Assembly (NCBI GenBank): GCA_028687045.1
Contig: JAQUAW010000006.1
Location: 1 to 48,165 of the forward strand
Direction of reading: 5' to 3'
Length of the DNA: 48,165 nt
From: Patescibacteria group bacterium
GTDB lineage: Bacteria; Patescibacteriota; Patescibacteriia; Magasanikbacterales; UBA922
Positions 18,437-27,916 of this stretch are shown one piece after another. The translations under genes and the position numbers were made by a program. The notes beneath the pieces are model-generated. The model worked only from the letters and a program-made list of their open reading frames with translations. It made no database searches and was not told where the DNA came from. Positions within the stretch are counted from its first letter, which is position 1, and every line of letters starts with the position of its first letter.

Positions 18437-20464
18437 GTGTTTTCTTTTCTAAAAAAAACGGGACAGATAATTACTAAAAATCTGAAACGCAACAAAAATG
18501 TCAATCGTCTTGAAAAAGATGATATCTTACTTATGAAGAAAATGCGTAAAAATAGTTTTCTTTCACTTCGTCAGTTTTTTAGTATCAACAAAGTCTTATC
18601 TGGTTCTGAAAAATTAATATTTTTTTTAGCAGTTATTATTTTTGTTGTTAGTTTTGTTTGGGGTGCTAATGTTCTTTTGAATAAATATGGTGTAGTTGTT
18701 GCAAATATTGGTGGAGATTATATTGAAGGAACTTTGGGTGCACCACAGCTTATCAATCCTCTTTTTGCAAGTTTAAATGATGTTGATCAAGATTTGGTTA
18801 ATCTTATTTATACTGGTTTGATGCGCTATGACAAAGATCGTAATTTGATAACAGACTTGGCTAGTAGTTATGAAGTTAGTGAGGACAAAAAAGAGTATAC
18901 TTTCAAATTACGCCAAGGAGTATTTTGGCAAGATGGTGAAAAATTTAAGGCAGATGATGTGATGTTTACTTTTGATACTATTCAAGATAGTTTGGTTGGT
19001 TCTCCACTAAAAGTAAGTTTTGATAATGTTAAATTAGAAAAAATAGATGACAATACTATTAAGTTCACTCTTAATGATGCTTTCCCATCTTTTTTGTCTA
19101 CTTTAACTGTGGGCATTTTGCCACAACATATTTGGTCAAGTGTTTCACCTGATAAAATGAAATTGGCTGGTCGTAATTTACAACCAGTTGGTACCGGTCC
19201 TTTCAAATTTAGTAAGCTTATCAAAAATAGTAATGGTACTATAAACAAAGTAACTTTGGAACGTTTCTCTGATTTTTATCGACAGCCAGCTTACTTAAAG
19301 ACTTTTTCTTTTATTTTTTATAATGATTATGATGGCCCGGATGGTGTTATCACCGCGTTACGTGAACAAAAAGTAGAAGGTATTAGTTTTGTGCCATTTG
19401 AGTATCGTGAAAAAGTTACACGTAAACATATTGATTTGCATACTTTGAAATTGCCACAATATACTGCTTTGTTTTACAACATGGATAGAAAAGTTTTGGA
19501 AGAACAAGAAGTACGTCTTGCTTTGTCAGAAGCAATGGATAGAGACAGAATTGTGAGTGATGTCTTGGACAATGAAGCTCAATTGATTAATGGACCTATT
19601 TTGGAAGGTTTCCCAGGGTTTGATGCTAATTTGGCAGGACCAACTTTTTCAGTTGAAGATGCTAACAAACTATTAGACAAACATTTTGAACGTATTTCAG
19701 CCGAAGATTATCGTAATTTGCTTATTGATGCTCAATTAAAAATTTTGGAAGAACAAGCAAAAAAAGAAATGCCAACTAGTACAGATGACAATATTACAAG
19801 TTCTACTGATTCAAATGTGGCAAGTACTAGTAGTGATATAAATCTGGATGAGCTTAGAAAACAAGCTGAAAATTTGGTAGACAATAGTTTGGATGAAGTA
19901 CAATCGTTTTATCGTTATGCTGATAAAAATGATAAAACAAAAATTGTTGAGTTGAATTTGGTTACTTCCGCTAATCCTGAATACAATAAAGTAGCCCAAT
20001 TGATTGCTGGTTATTTACAAGACGTCGGTATTAGAGTAAATGTTAGGCTTGTAGATGCCAATGATTTTGTAAGACAAGTGTTGAAGACACATGATTATGA
20101 TATTTTATTGTATGGTGTAATTGTTGGTAATGATCCTGACCAATATCCTTTTTGGAATTCCAACCAAATTGTTTATCCTGGTCTTAATTTTTCTCATTAT
20201 ATAAAAAGAGGTGTAGATGATTTGTTAGACAAAATCAGAAGTACCAAAGATGAAAATGAACTTTCTGCAGGATATAGTGAATTACAAAAAACAATTTTGG
20301 CTGATGTGCCAGCAAATTTTCTTTACGTTCCTACTTATAGTTATGCTTTGACAGATACTATAAAAGGTTTTGATGTTGAGCGTATTGCTCATCCATCTGA
20401 TCGTTTGGTCAATATTACTGATTGGTATATCAAGACAAAAAAAGTCTGGAAGTTCAAAAAATAA
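18437..20464 (+). CDS. Membrane-anchored peptide ABC transporter substrate-binding protein (SBP family 5); GTG start
   Basis: LINPLFASLNDVDQDLVNLIYTGLMRYDKD...WQDGEKFKADDVMFTFD; N-terminal TM. Confidence 0.85.
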   Translation: MFSFLKKTGQIITKNLKRNKNVNRLEKDDILLMKKMRKNSFLSLRQFFSINKVLSGSEKLIFFLAVIIFVVSFVWGANVLLNKYGVVVANIGGDYIEGTLGAPQLINPLFASLNDVDQDLVNLIYTGLMRYDKDRNLITDLASSYEVSEDKKEYTFKLRQGVFWQDGEKFKADDVMFTFDTIQDSLVGSPLKVSFDNVKLEKIDDNTIKFTLNDAFPSFLSTLTVGILPQHIWSSVSPDKMKLAGRNLQPVGTGPFKFSKLIKNSNGTINKVTLERFSDFYRQPAYLKTFSFIFYNDYDGPDGVITALREQKVEGISFVPFEYREKVTRKHIDLHTLKLPQYTALFYNMDRKVLEEQEVRLALSEAMDRDRIVSDVLDNEAQLINGPILEGFPGFDANLAGPTFSVEDANKLLDKHFERISAEDYRNLLIDAQLKILEEQAKKEMPTSTDDNITSSTDSNVASTSSDINLDELRKQAENLVDNSLDEVQSFYRYADKNDKTKIVELNLVTSANPEYNKVAQLIAGYLQDVGIRVNVRLVDANDFVRQVLKTHDYDILLYGVIVGNDPDQYPFWNSNQIVYPGLNFSHYIKRGVDDLLDKIRSTKDENELSAGYSELQKTILADVPANFLYVPTYSYALTDTIKGFDVERIAHPSDRLVNITDWYIKTKKVWKFKK

Positions 20465-20529
20465 AAAACAAGAATTAGGGAATAAAAATTAAGAAGATAT
20501 AATATTATCTTTGAAAATATTTTTATTAC

Positions 20530-20780
20530 TTAGATCTTTTTTATAGAGTACGGATTGGACGAATTTGTTGATTCGTTAGATCTGTATTCTATTATCAGAC
20601 TATTTGTCTGGTGTTTTATATTTTTTTCTACACAAAATTTTTGTTGTAGTTTTCTTCAAAAAATATAAAGAATTATTGTTGATGTTTTTTACATCGACAA
20701 CTTTGTGTAGTATTTTAACCATTTAAAATACACATATTTATTATTAATTAGGTTATTAATTTAACTCATTTTAATTTGTT
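20530..20780 (+). promoter_or_regulatory. Putative structured 5' leader of the RNase J gene
   Basis: Several consecutive hairpins (20676-20700, 20710-20731) and long-range pairing CTACACAAA (20628-20636) / TTTGTGTAG (20702-20710). Confidence 0.4.
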
Positions 20781-22667
20781 ATGATTAGAAAAAATACTTC
20801 TGTGGATAGCAGAAAATCTTCTACTTCTGCCGTTCCTAAGAAAACAGAAGGAGAAACAACATTAGCTCGTAAGCCCTTTGTGTCTAGAACTAGACATACA
20901 GCGCATACCACGAATAATAGTGGTAGTAGAGCTAAATACAAAAATTTACATAATGCTAAACGTGCTACTAAATTGACTTCAATAGCTCCTGCAAACGATG
21001 TTTCAAAAAATTTGCGCATTATCCCAATTGGTGGTTGTGAGGAAGTCGGACGTAACATGACTATTTTTGAATACGATGGTGATGCTGTGATTATTGACAT
21101 GGGTATTCAGTTTCCTGAAGAAGACATGCCTGGTATTGATTATATTATTCCAAATGTTAAATATTTGGAAAAGAAAATCAAAAATATTCGTGGTGTAGTT
21201 TTCACTCATGGTCATCTTGATCATATTGGGGCTGCTCCTATTTTACTTGAAAAGTTGGGTAATCCTGTTATCGTCGGCAAAGATTTGACTTTGGCTTTGA
21301 TAAAGCACAAACAAGAAGACTACAAAAAAGGAACTTCCAAAAATTTGCGTACAATTCGTGTTCAAGGTCTTACTGATGTCGTAAAACTTGGCAAATTTAC
21401 CGTGAAATTTTTTCAAGTAGAACATTCTATTATGGATGCTGTGGGTGTGATTTTGGAAACACCAAGTGGTACAATTATTCATCCAGGTGATTGGACTTTG
21501 GCTCGTGATATCAATGGTGTAACTCACATCAATTATGATGAATTGAGTAAATTGCCAAAGCCAACAGTACTTATGCTTGAAAGTCTTGGTTCTACCAATG
21601 ATAAACGTCATGGTATTTACGAAGAAATTTACAAAAATATTTATAACCTTTTATCGACGGCTCCTGGTCGTGTGATTATTGGTACTTTTTCTTCCCAGCT
21701 TGAACGTGTTCGTTGGATTCTGGAATCAGCCGAAAAATTGGATAAAAAAGTAGCGCTTGATGGTTATAGTATGAAGATGAATGTGCAAGTTGCACAAGAA
21801 CTTGGTTATATCAAATCAGCTAAAAATGTTCTGATAGATATCAAAGATCTTCATCGTTATCCAGAAAACAAAGTTGTGGTAGTCTGTACTGGTGCGCAAG
21901 GTGAGAAAAATGCTGTTCTTATGCGTATCGTCAATAAGCAACATCGTTTTGTACAATTGAAAAAACATGATACTGTGGTTTTTTCATCATCTATTATTCC
22001 TGGTAACGAAAGAAGTATCCAACGTCTCAAAGATAATATGTATCGTCAATGTGACAACGTCATTCATGGTGAAATCATGGAAGTACATGTCAGTGGCCAT
22101 GCAACGAGAGAAGACATCATGACGATGATCAATCAAATCAAACCTACTTATTTCATTCCGGTTTATGCCAACTATTACTTCTTGCGTGAAGCTGAACAAT
22201 TGGCTCTCAAAAATGGTTTTCCAAAAGAAAGAATTTTTGTGCCAGACAATGGTAGTATCATCGAAGTAAATACTCAAAAAGCTGTGATGCTAGATAGAAA
22301 AGCACCAAGTGATTATGTGTTTGTGGATGGTCTTGGTGTAAGTGACAATCAAAATATCGTTTTGCGTGATAGACAAGTTTTGGCTGGTGACGGCATGCTT
22401 GTCGTGATTGCGACGATTGATTCGAAGACTGGCACTCTTATCCAAAATCCAGATATCATTTCTCGTGGTTTTGTTTTCCTCAAAGACAACAAGGATTTGA
22501 TAGAAGAAATTAGAAACAAGGTGAAACAATTGGTTATAAAATCTGATCCAAAAACTTGGGTTGATAGTAATCAAATTCGCAATGACATCAGAGACAAAAT
22601 AGGACAATTTGTTTTGAGTAAAACAGAGAAACGACCTATGATGTTGCCGGTGATTATAGAAGTTTAA
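20781..22667 (+). CDS. rnj: Ribonuclease J
   Basis: GGCEEVGRNMTIFEYDGDAVIIDMG; FTHGHLDHIGAAP; SGHATREDIMTMI; C-terminal DUF2073/RNase J C-term. Confidence 0.95.
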   Translation: MIRKNTSVDSRKSSTSAVPKKTEGETTLARKPFVSRTRHTAHTTNNSGSRAKYKNLHNAKRATKLTSIAPANDVSKNLRIIPIGGCEEVGRNMTIFEYDGDAVIIDMGIQFPEEDMPGIDYIIPNVKYLEKKIKNIRGVVFTHGHLDHIGAAPILLEKLGNPVIVGKDLTLALIKHKQEDYKKGTSKNLRTIRVQGLTDVVKLGKFTVKFFQVEHSIMDAVGVILETPSGTIIHPGDWTLARDINGVTHINYDELSKLPKPTVLMLESLGSTNDKRHGIYEEIYKNIYNLLSTAPGRVIIGTFSSQLERVRWILESAEKLDKKVALDGYSMKMNVQVAQELGYIKSAKNVLIDIKDLHRYPENKVVVVCTGAQGEKNAVLMRIVNKQHRFVQLKKHDTVVFSSSIIPGNERSIQRLKDNMYRQCDNVIHGEIMEVHVSGHATREDIMTMINQIKPTYFIPVYANYYFLREAEQLALKNGFPKERIFVPDNGSIIEVNTQKAVMLDRKAPSDYVFVDGLGVSDNQNIVLRDRQVLAGDGMLVVIATIDSKTGTLIQNPDIISRGFVFLKDNKDLIEEIRNKVKQLVIKSDPKTWVDSNQIRNDIRDKIGQFVLSKTEKRPMMLPVIIEV

Positions 22668-22670
22668 TAT

Positions 22671-22711
22671 CAGCAGAGTAAGCAGAGTAAGCAAGGTAAG
22701 CAGAATAAGTA
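22671..22711. repeat. Imperfect 9-bp tandem repeat (gcagagtaa)
   Basis: cagcagagtaagcagagtaagcaaggtaagcagaataagtaa. Confidence 0.7.
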
Positions 22712-22721
22712 ATTTGAAAAT

Positions 22722-22752
22722 AAAAAATCGTCTTGAGAAAGGCGATTTTTTT
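22722..22752 (+). terminator. Intrinsic terminator after rnj
   Basis: aaaaaatcgtcttgagaaaggcgattttttt. Confidence 0.75.
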
Positions 22753-22915
22753 GATGTAAATATTTTTTGGAATATTTCTGCCAACGTTTAATGGTGTAAA
22801 AATAGTTGTAAATTGGGGAATATTTACTTGCCCAGTTATACCAAAATTAATGTGGGACAAAATTTTTGAATAATTACTTTAATTTCAATGTTTTGCAGTG
22901 CACTATAAGGCATTT

Positions 22916-24613
22916 TTATTTTTTAAACAATTTTTTATTTTCAGATAACCTTAAAATAATATATTCCTCAATGTCAATGTCTGATGGAATTTTATCTTTA
23001 ACAATAGGAAGAATGAATTGACAATTTATCGAGTTAGCTAAATCAATTAATATTGTGCTTAATTGATTGTCGTGTATATTCTCAAGTTGGTCGTGCATTA
23101 TGAAATGAATAAATTTCATTTCCATTTTTTCTGCAAATAATACATATGCGAAATCGAATGCAGCTATTTGCCCCTTCTTTTTTCCTGTACTTGGATTACC
23201 TTCAATGTTTGTTACTATTAGGTCGTAACCCTTTTCGCTTTTTTTAGGGCTTAATAAATACTCTTCCCCATAGAGTTGACGGGAAATTTTTGTAAAGTAT
23301 TTATTGAAAAGGGTAATTCTTTTTTGGATTGTAGTGTCTTTAGAATTAATTTCAGAGTTAATTGTTTCTAATTCTTTATTAATGCGATATAGTTTTTCAT
23401 TCGATGTAATCCAGAATTTTTTCCTCTCTTCTAAATTTCCTTTCTTTTCATAAAATGAATTCAATTCAATTAGAATCTTGTCATAATCATCACTATAATC
23501 TGATGCACTTACAAACTCCGATAATTCTTTTTCACGTCTCCTAAATGAAGAAATATCCTTTGAAATTGATTTCAGTTTTTCTGTCAAAGCCGGCAACTCA
23601 AATTCAATGTATTTAATTTTCTCATCCAAAAGGTTATTATGAAATTTAACAGTTTCTTCAAAAGATACTTGTAAATTCGGTATCAATTTTGAAGCTTTGC
23701 TATATAATGATTCTATCTGATTGACATCAATGTTAGTTCTTTCCTTTTCCAATTCTGCCTTGCTTTCGAGTATTAATTCTCGCCTCATATTCAATCTACT
23801 TAGCTCTGTGGAAAGTTTTGAAAGGTTTAACTTTAACTGATTTAGCTCCTCTAATTGCGCTTCAAATTTTTCATTAAAATTAAAATTGGCTTTTATTTGC
23901 TGAAGTTCTTCTATTTTTGTATTAACCAATTCAAGTTGTTGAACAATTAATGATAGTTCCCCTTCCTTTTTAAGTCTTCTTTGAAAACTTTCTTCTTTGG
24001 TTTTTTCTTTACCTAAAAGTTCCTTCTGATTATGGGTGTCTGTATTTATTCCTAACCAAAAAAGGAATAGAGCTTCATATTCTTCAATTTTTGTATACGG
24101 ATTTAAAACTTTTACAATGTTTGCTAGCTTATTTTTTTCGTCACGAATATTTTTAGAAACAATTTGCTTGAAGGTTGGCTTTTCTACGTTGGTATTAAAT
24201 ACTAATTTCTTTAGCTGTAAATCGAATTCCTTATCATTTATAATGGTTTCGCCATTTATTTCTTGGATTTTCTTACCATACTTTAAAAAATTCTTCTTAA
24301 TAGTAATTGAATCTGAAGGAAAGTCTAAATCATCATGCAAAGTTAAAATTACAAGCACCTCTGTATCAATTAAAAAATCCTTGATTGTACTATTTTCTTG
24401 CTCTTTGAATTCTGAATCATGGTAAATATTTTTTCCATCAGAACCCAAACAAAAATCTACAAGTCTCAATACTGTCGTTTTTCCTACATTATTACCAGTC
24501 ATTTTTTTGTTCTTTTCTACTGTTTCATCCACTATCAAATTGAGTCCCTTATGAAATTCAATCTCACGGATTAAACCTAGTTTATTCTCTATTTTCAGTC
24601 TCTTTAGAAACAT
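22916..24613 (-). CDS. SMC/RecN-like ABC ATPase with DUF2326-like C-terminus, ABC-3C type
   Basis: Walker A variant GNNVGKTTVLRLVDFCLG; coiled coil; IAAFDFAYVLFAEKMEMKFIHFIMHDQLENIHDNQ. Confidence 0.75.
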   Translation of the reverse strand: MFLKRLKIENKLGLIREIEFHKGLNLIVDETVEKNKKMTGNNVGKTTVLRLVDFCLGSDGKNIYHDSEFKEQENSTIKDFLIDTEVLVILTLHDDLDFPSDSITIKKNFLKYGKKIQEINGETIINDKEFDLQLKKLVFNTNVEKPTFKQIVSKNIRDEKNKLANIVKVLNPYTKIEEYEALFLFWLGINTDTHNQKELLGKEKTKEESFQRRLKKEGELSLIVQQLELVNTKIEELQQIKANFNFNEKFEAQLEELNQLKLNLSKLSTELSRLNMRRELILESKAELEKERTNIDVNQIESLYSKASKLIPNLQVSFEETVKFHNNLLDEKIKYIEFELPALTEKLKSISKDISSFRRREKELSEFVSASDYSDDYDKILIELNSFYEKKGNLEERKKFWITSNEKLYRINKELETINSEINSKDTTIQKRITLFNKYFTKISRQLYGEEYLLSPKKSEKGYDLIVTNIEGNPSTGKKKGQIAAFDFAYVLFAEKMEMKFIHFIMHDQLENIHDNQLSTILIDLANSINCQFILPIVKDKIPSDIDIEEYIILRLSENKKLFKK

Positions 24614-24837
24614 ATTTTTATTTTACCATTTTTTCCTTTGACTATTAATCCTAAAATAAATAACCAATCTAACGTTAAAGAATATAAATTGATAGTAATT
24701 TCTTTTTTATTGTTAATTAACGTGTACAAATCCATGTAATCGATTTTTTTGTTTTCCTTGTTTTGAAGAACCTCAATTAGGATACCTCCTAAGTAATACA
24801 AATCTCTTTCTGGATTAATATTTTTATCTATTATCAT
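24604..24837 (-). CDS. ABC-3C middle-component-like small protein
   Basis: 77 aa, NINPERDLYYLGGILIEVL...LTLDWLFILGLIVKGKNGKIK; overlaps ATPase by 10 nt. Confidence 0.6.
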   Translation of the reverse strand: MIIDKNINPERDLYYLGGILIEVLQNKENKKIDYMDLYTLINNKKEITINLYSLTLDWLFILGLIVKGKNGKIKICF

Positions 24838-24840
24838 AAT

Positions 24841-25686
24841 TTATATTGATTTAGGAGGTTCTTCCAAAATATTACAACGCATAAAAGCATCAACAATTAC
24901 TATCATCAAACTAAAATCAATCGTTTCTTGGTCAAACTCATCCAATTTATTTGGTGCTTTGTCAACATTATCCCATATAGTCTCAATCACTTTATCCAGA
25001 ATAATGTCAGCATTATTCCTTATTTCTTCAATGTTTTTATATTCAGATTTTACTCTTAGATAAATTCGTTTAATATTATGTAAAACTAATTCCTTTTTGG
25101 TAGAGCCTTCTTTTTCGATTACCTCATAAATCTTATTAAGTTTAACTTGATATGGGGCAAACTCTCTAATTACAGATTCATATCTTTTGACGTTATTAAA
25201 TAAAATCTTGGTTTCTGTATTTGGGGCATTTTCGGTTTCAGGTAAATCAAGAACCTCATCTATTTTAGAGCCAATTGTATTAATTACTTTATTTAAAGCT
25301 AATGGATGTCTTGATAATAAATTTTTACTTGAAATTAATTCTAAAATCTTTTTTTCGTGTGAACGTTTCCATTCTTTTAAAAGAGGCGTTGGGTATTGAG
25401 TTTCGTTTTCCTTATTGTCTATCATCACGTGATGTTCGTCACAAAGCAATATTAGGTTATCAAAATCTCTTCTTTTATCATTGGACATTTTTTCGTCAAA
25501 CCTTGGGCCTCCTTTACTTGCTGCTGTAATGTGACAAATTTTACTAATTATTGAGATTCCATCTTCTGCAATCAATTTTTTGGTACAATTGGGATGGGCA
25601 CATTCATTTCCCGAAAGAGTATCTAACCGTCTTAAGGTTGACTGTTTATATTGTCTAGCTTTGTCTTTTGATTTTTTTTTTGTCAT
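24841..25686 (-). CDS. HNH nuclease-like effector of the ABC-3C locus
   Basis: CAHPNCTKKL...ICHITAASKGGPRFDE...RDFDNLILLCDEHHVMID. Confidence 0.7.
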   Translation of the reverse strand: MTKKKSKDKARQYKQSTLRRLDTLSGNECAHPNCTKKLIAEDGISIISKICHITAASKGGPRFDEKMSNDKRRDFDNLILLCDEHHVMIDNKENETQYPTPLLKEWKRSHEKKILELISSKNLLSRHPLALNKVINTIGSKIDEVLDLPETENAPNTETKILFNNVKRYESVIREFAPYQVKLNKIYEVIEKEGSTKKELVLHNIKRIYLRVKSEYKNIEEIRNNADIILDKVIETIWDNVDKAPNKLDEFDQETIDFSLMIVIVDAFMRCNILEEPPKSI

Positions 25687-25924
25687 AATTTAACTAAAAA
25701 TATATTACAAAGTCAATTATTTTTTCTAAATAACCTATAATTCTTTATATCATAATTTATTAAATATTTAGCTAAACTATATTATAATTTTTTTATAAAA
25801 TGTATTATATAAAACTTTCTACGAGTATGTAACTATTATAGTACATTTTATATAATATGACAACAATTTTGATATAAACTAAAATATTTTTTAGGAATAT
25901 TATTTTTATTATTTTTTTTAATTT

Positions 25925-26116
25925 TTATACATTGCTATTTTCTTTAGCCTTTTGGTCTATTCTAAACATTTTATTTAATTCATCATTTATATTGGCTAGT
26001 TCGCGAGGGGCTAATGTTTTTACTGGTATATCTTGAAAATTAATTTTATATTTAAATATTACATCAAGACATTCACGACTGCAAGCAATAAACTTTGTAA
26101 AACTTTCCCATTTCAT
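25925..26116 (-). pseudogene. Truncated duplicate of the N-terminus/upstream region of the DUF6624-like gene at 27233-27790
   Basis: FKYKINFQDIPVKTLAPRELANINDELNKMFRIDQKAKENSNV vs FTYKNNLQNMSVETLDPRELASISDKLERMFNTDQEARTNNV. Confidence 0.6.
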
Positions 26117-26646
26117 TTCTCACTAATACCCGCTAAATATCTAGCAGTATTAACATTTCTTATAGTCATGAGCTTATAAGATTTGTGGTTGATTATTTTG
26201 TTTAGCTGGCTTTTGTTATAATCATCTCTCTTTACATTCCAAAAGATAGCACCTTTTATATAACGAATGTCTAGAAATTCTTTTTTGATGGGTAATTCAT
26301 CAATTATTTTTTTGTTGTCAGCTTCTGGAAATAAATAAGCGACATCAGTTTTTTGGGTGCTATCATTTTGCCAATTTTCTGGTATTGTCTGCGCTATTTT
26401 TTTTATTTCTTTTTCGGTTTTGATAATAATAGGTATTTCAAAAGCAAATTCTTTTTTTAGACATTTTTCTATTTTTTTCAGTACATCATTTTTTTTGTCT
26501 GTTGTCTCAAATATGATATTTCCGGAATTGATATAAGTGTAAATGTTTGTATAGCTTAATAATTCAAATAAGACTTTGAGTTTTTTCATTTCTACTTTGT
26601 GGTTACCACCGACATTGATGCCACGGAGAAGAGCAATGTATTTCAT
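26113..26646 (-). CDS. DUF1697 domain protein
   Basis: MKYIALLRGINVGGNHKVEMKKLKVLFE...YINSGNIIFET. Confidence 0.85.
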   Translation of the reverse strand: MKYIALLRGINVGGNHKVEMKKLKVLFELLSYTNIYTYINSGNIIFETTDKKNDVLKKIEKCLKKEFAFEIPIIIKTEKEIKKIAQTIPENWQNDSTQKTDVAYLFPEADNKKIIDELPIKKEFLDIRYIKGAIFWNVKRDDYNKSQLNKIINHKSYKLMTIRNVNTARYLAGISEK

Positions 26647-26661
26647 ATCTTTTGTGGTATA

Positions 26662-27201
26662 TTATTTACTTTTTACTATTTTTGCTGGATTGCCAGCGAT
26701 TACAACATTGGCGGGGAAACTTTTGCTGACTACTGCTCGAAAACCTATGACTGATTTTTCACCAATTTCACAACCTTTCAATATTACTGATTGACCACAA
26801 ATCCAGACATTATTTCCTATTTGTACTGGTTTTGTTTTTGGGTTGCCATACAAAACATGTTCTTTGTCAGAAAAAGTATGAAAATCTGTGTCCATAATTA
26901 TGGCACTACCTATTAGACAATTTTCACCAATTTGTATAGATTTTTCGCTATGGCAGGTCAGGCCATTCAATCTACTGTTTTGTCCAATTTGGATAATAGC
27001 TTCTTTGTCATAAAAATAAAAACGGTTTGGCTCTTCATAAGCCCACAAATTTGCATTGTCTGCTATTAGCAATTTACCCTGGCCTTTTATTTTTAGTTTG
27101 TGATTTACTATTATATTTTTTCCAAACTCTATTTTTTTTCCGTAAATAATTTGGTAATAAACGATAAATAATTTGCTGAGTAAAGAAGCTAATTTTTTCA
27201 T
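26662..27201 (-). CDS. Left-handed beta-helix (hexapeptide) acyltransferase
   Basis: CLIGSAIIMDTDFHTF...VQIGNNVWICGQSVILKGCEIGEKSVIGFRAVVSKSFPANVVIAGNPAKIVK. Confidence 0.85.
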   Translation of the reverse strand: MKKLASLLSKLFIVYYQIIYGKKIEFGKNIIVNHKLKIKGQGKLLIADNANLWAYEEPNRFYFYDKEAIIQIGQNSRLNGLTCHSEKSIQIGENCLIGSAIIMDTDFHTFSDKEHVLYGNPKTKPVQIGNNVWICGQSVILKGCEIGEKSVIGFRAVVSKSFPANVVIAGNPAKIVKSK

Positions 27202-27232
27202 ATTTTTTAGAATAATTCATTTTTGTTAGATA

Positions 27233-27790
27233 TTATTTTGCTGTTGGTGTATTTCTATCGTTTAGCCATTCTTCATACATCTTTCTCATGGCTTCTTCAT
27301 GTTCAGCAAAAGGTTCCATACCCATTTCCGCTCGGCGTTTGTCTAGATTTTCTGGTTCAAATATTTCTGTTGGTGTTTTTTTTGGTAAATACAAAATTCC
27401 ATTTTCGATTGAACATTGTGTTCCATAACGTTGAGGCTTTTTTTCAGCCACTAGAGTTCTATCTTCGAGAGATGCCACATCTTCTTGTTGTACTTCTTCT
27501 TTTTGTTCTTGTTTCATTAATTCCAGACATTTTTTTTGAAATTCTAGATCTTGATCAGCATGTTGAGCCAAAAGCCAAGCATAGTGTGCTGAATTTTCTC
27601 CGACTTTGGATTTTGTTGGCCAACCAATTCTATCAATTATTTCTTTTAGTCTTTGTGTATTTTCTTGGTCTGTTTTTAGGGTAACTTCTGGAACATTATT
27701 TGTTCTAGCCTCTTGGTCTGTGTTAAACATTCTTTCTAATTTGTCGCTTATACTTGCGAGTTCTCTAGGGTCTAATGTTTCTACTGACAT
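27233..27790 (-). CDS. DUF6624-like protein (ORF open to 27862; likely start MSVETL at 27790)
   Basis: IIDRIGWPTKSKVGENSAHYAWLLAQHADQDLEFQKKCLELM...VASLEDRTLVAEKKPQRYGTQ. Confidence 0.65.
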   Translation of the reverse strand: MSVETLDPRELASISDKLERMFNTDQEARTNNVPEVTLKTDQENTQRLKEIIDRIGWPTKSKVGENSAHYAWLLAQHADQDLEFQKKCLELMKQEQKEEVQQEDVASLEDRTLVAEKKPQRYGTQCSIENGILYLPKKTPTEIFEPENLDKRRAEMGMEPFAEHEEAMRKMYEEWLNDRNTPTAK

Positions 27791-27916
27791 ATTTTGAAGA
27801 TTATTTTTATATGTAAATATTACACCAAGATACGCACAATTACAACTATTTATTTTGTACAATTTTTCTTTTTTATGTTATACTAAATTTATATAAATAA
27901 TTTAATTTAAAAAAAT

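Noticed and set aside
22671-22711. Short CRISPR-like repeat array
   Set aside because: 9-bp contiguous units without spacers; no cas genes in the window.
22916-25686. Integrated prophage or transposon around the ABC-3C locus
   Set aside because: No integrase, transposase, structural phage genes or clear direct-repeat boundaries seen.
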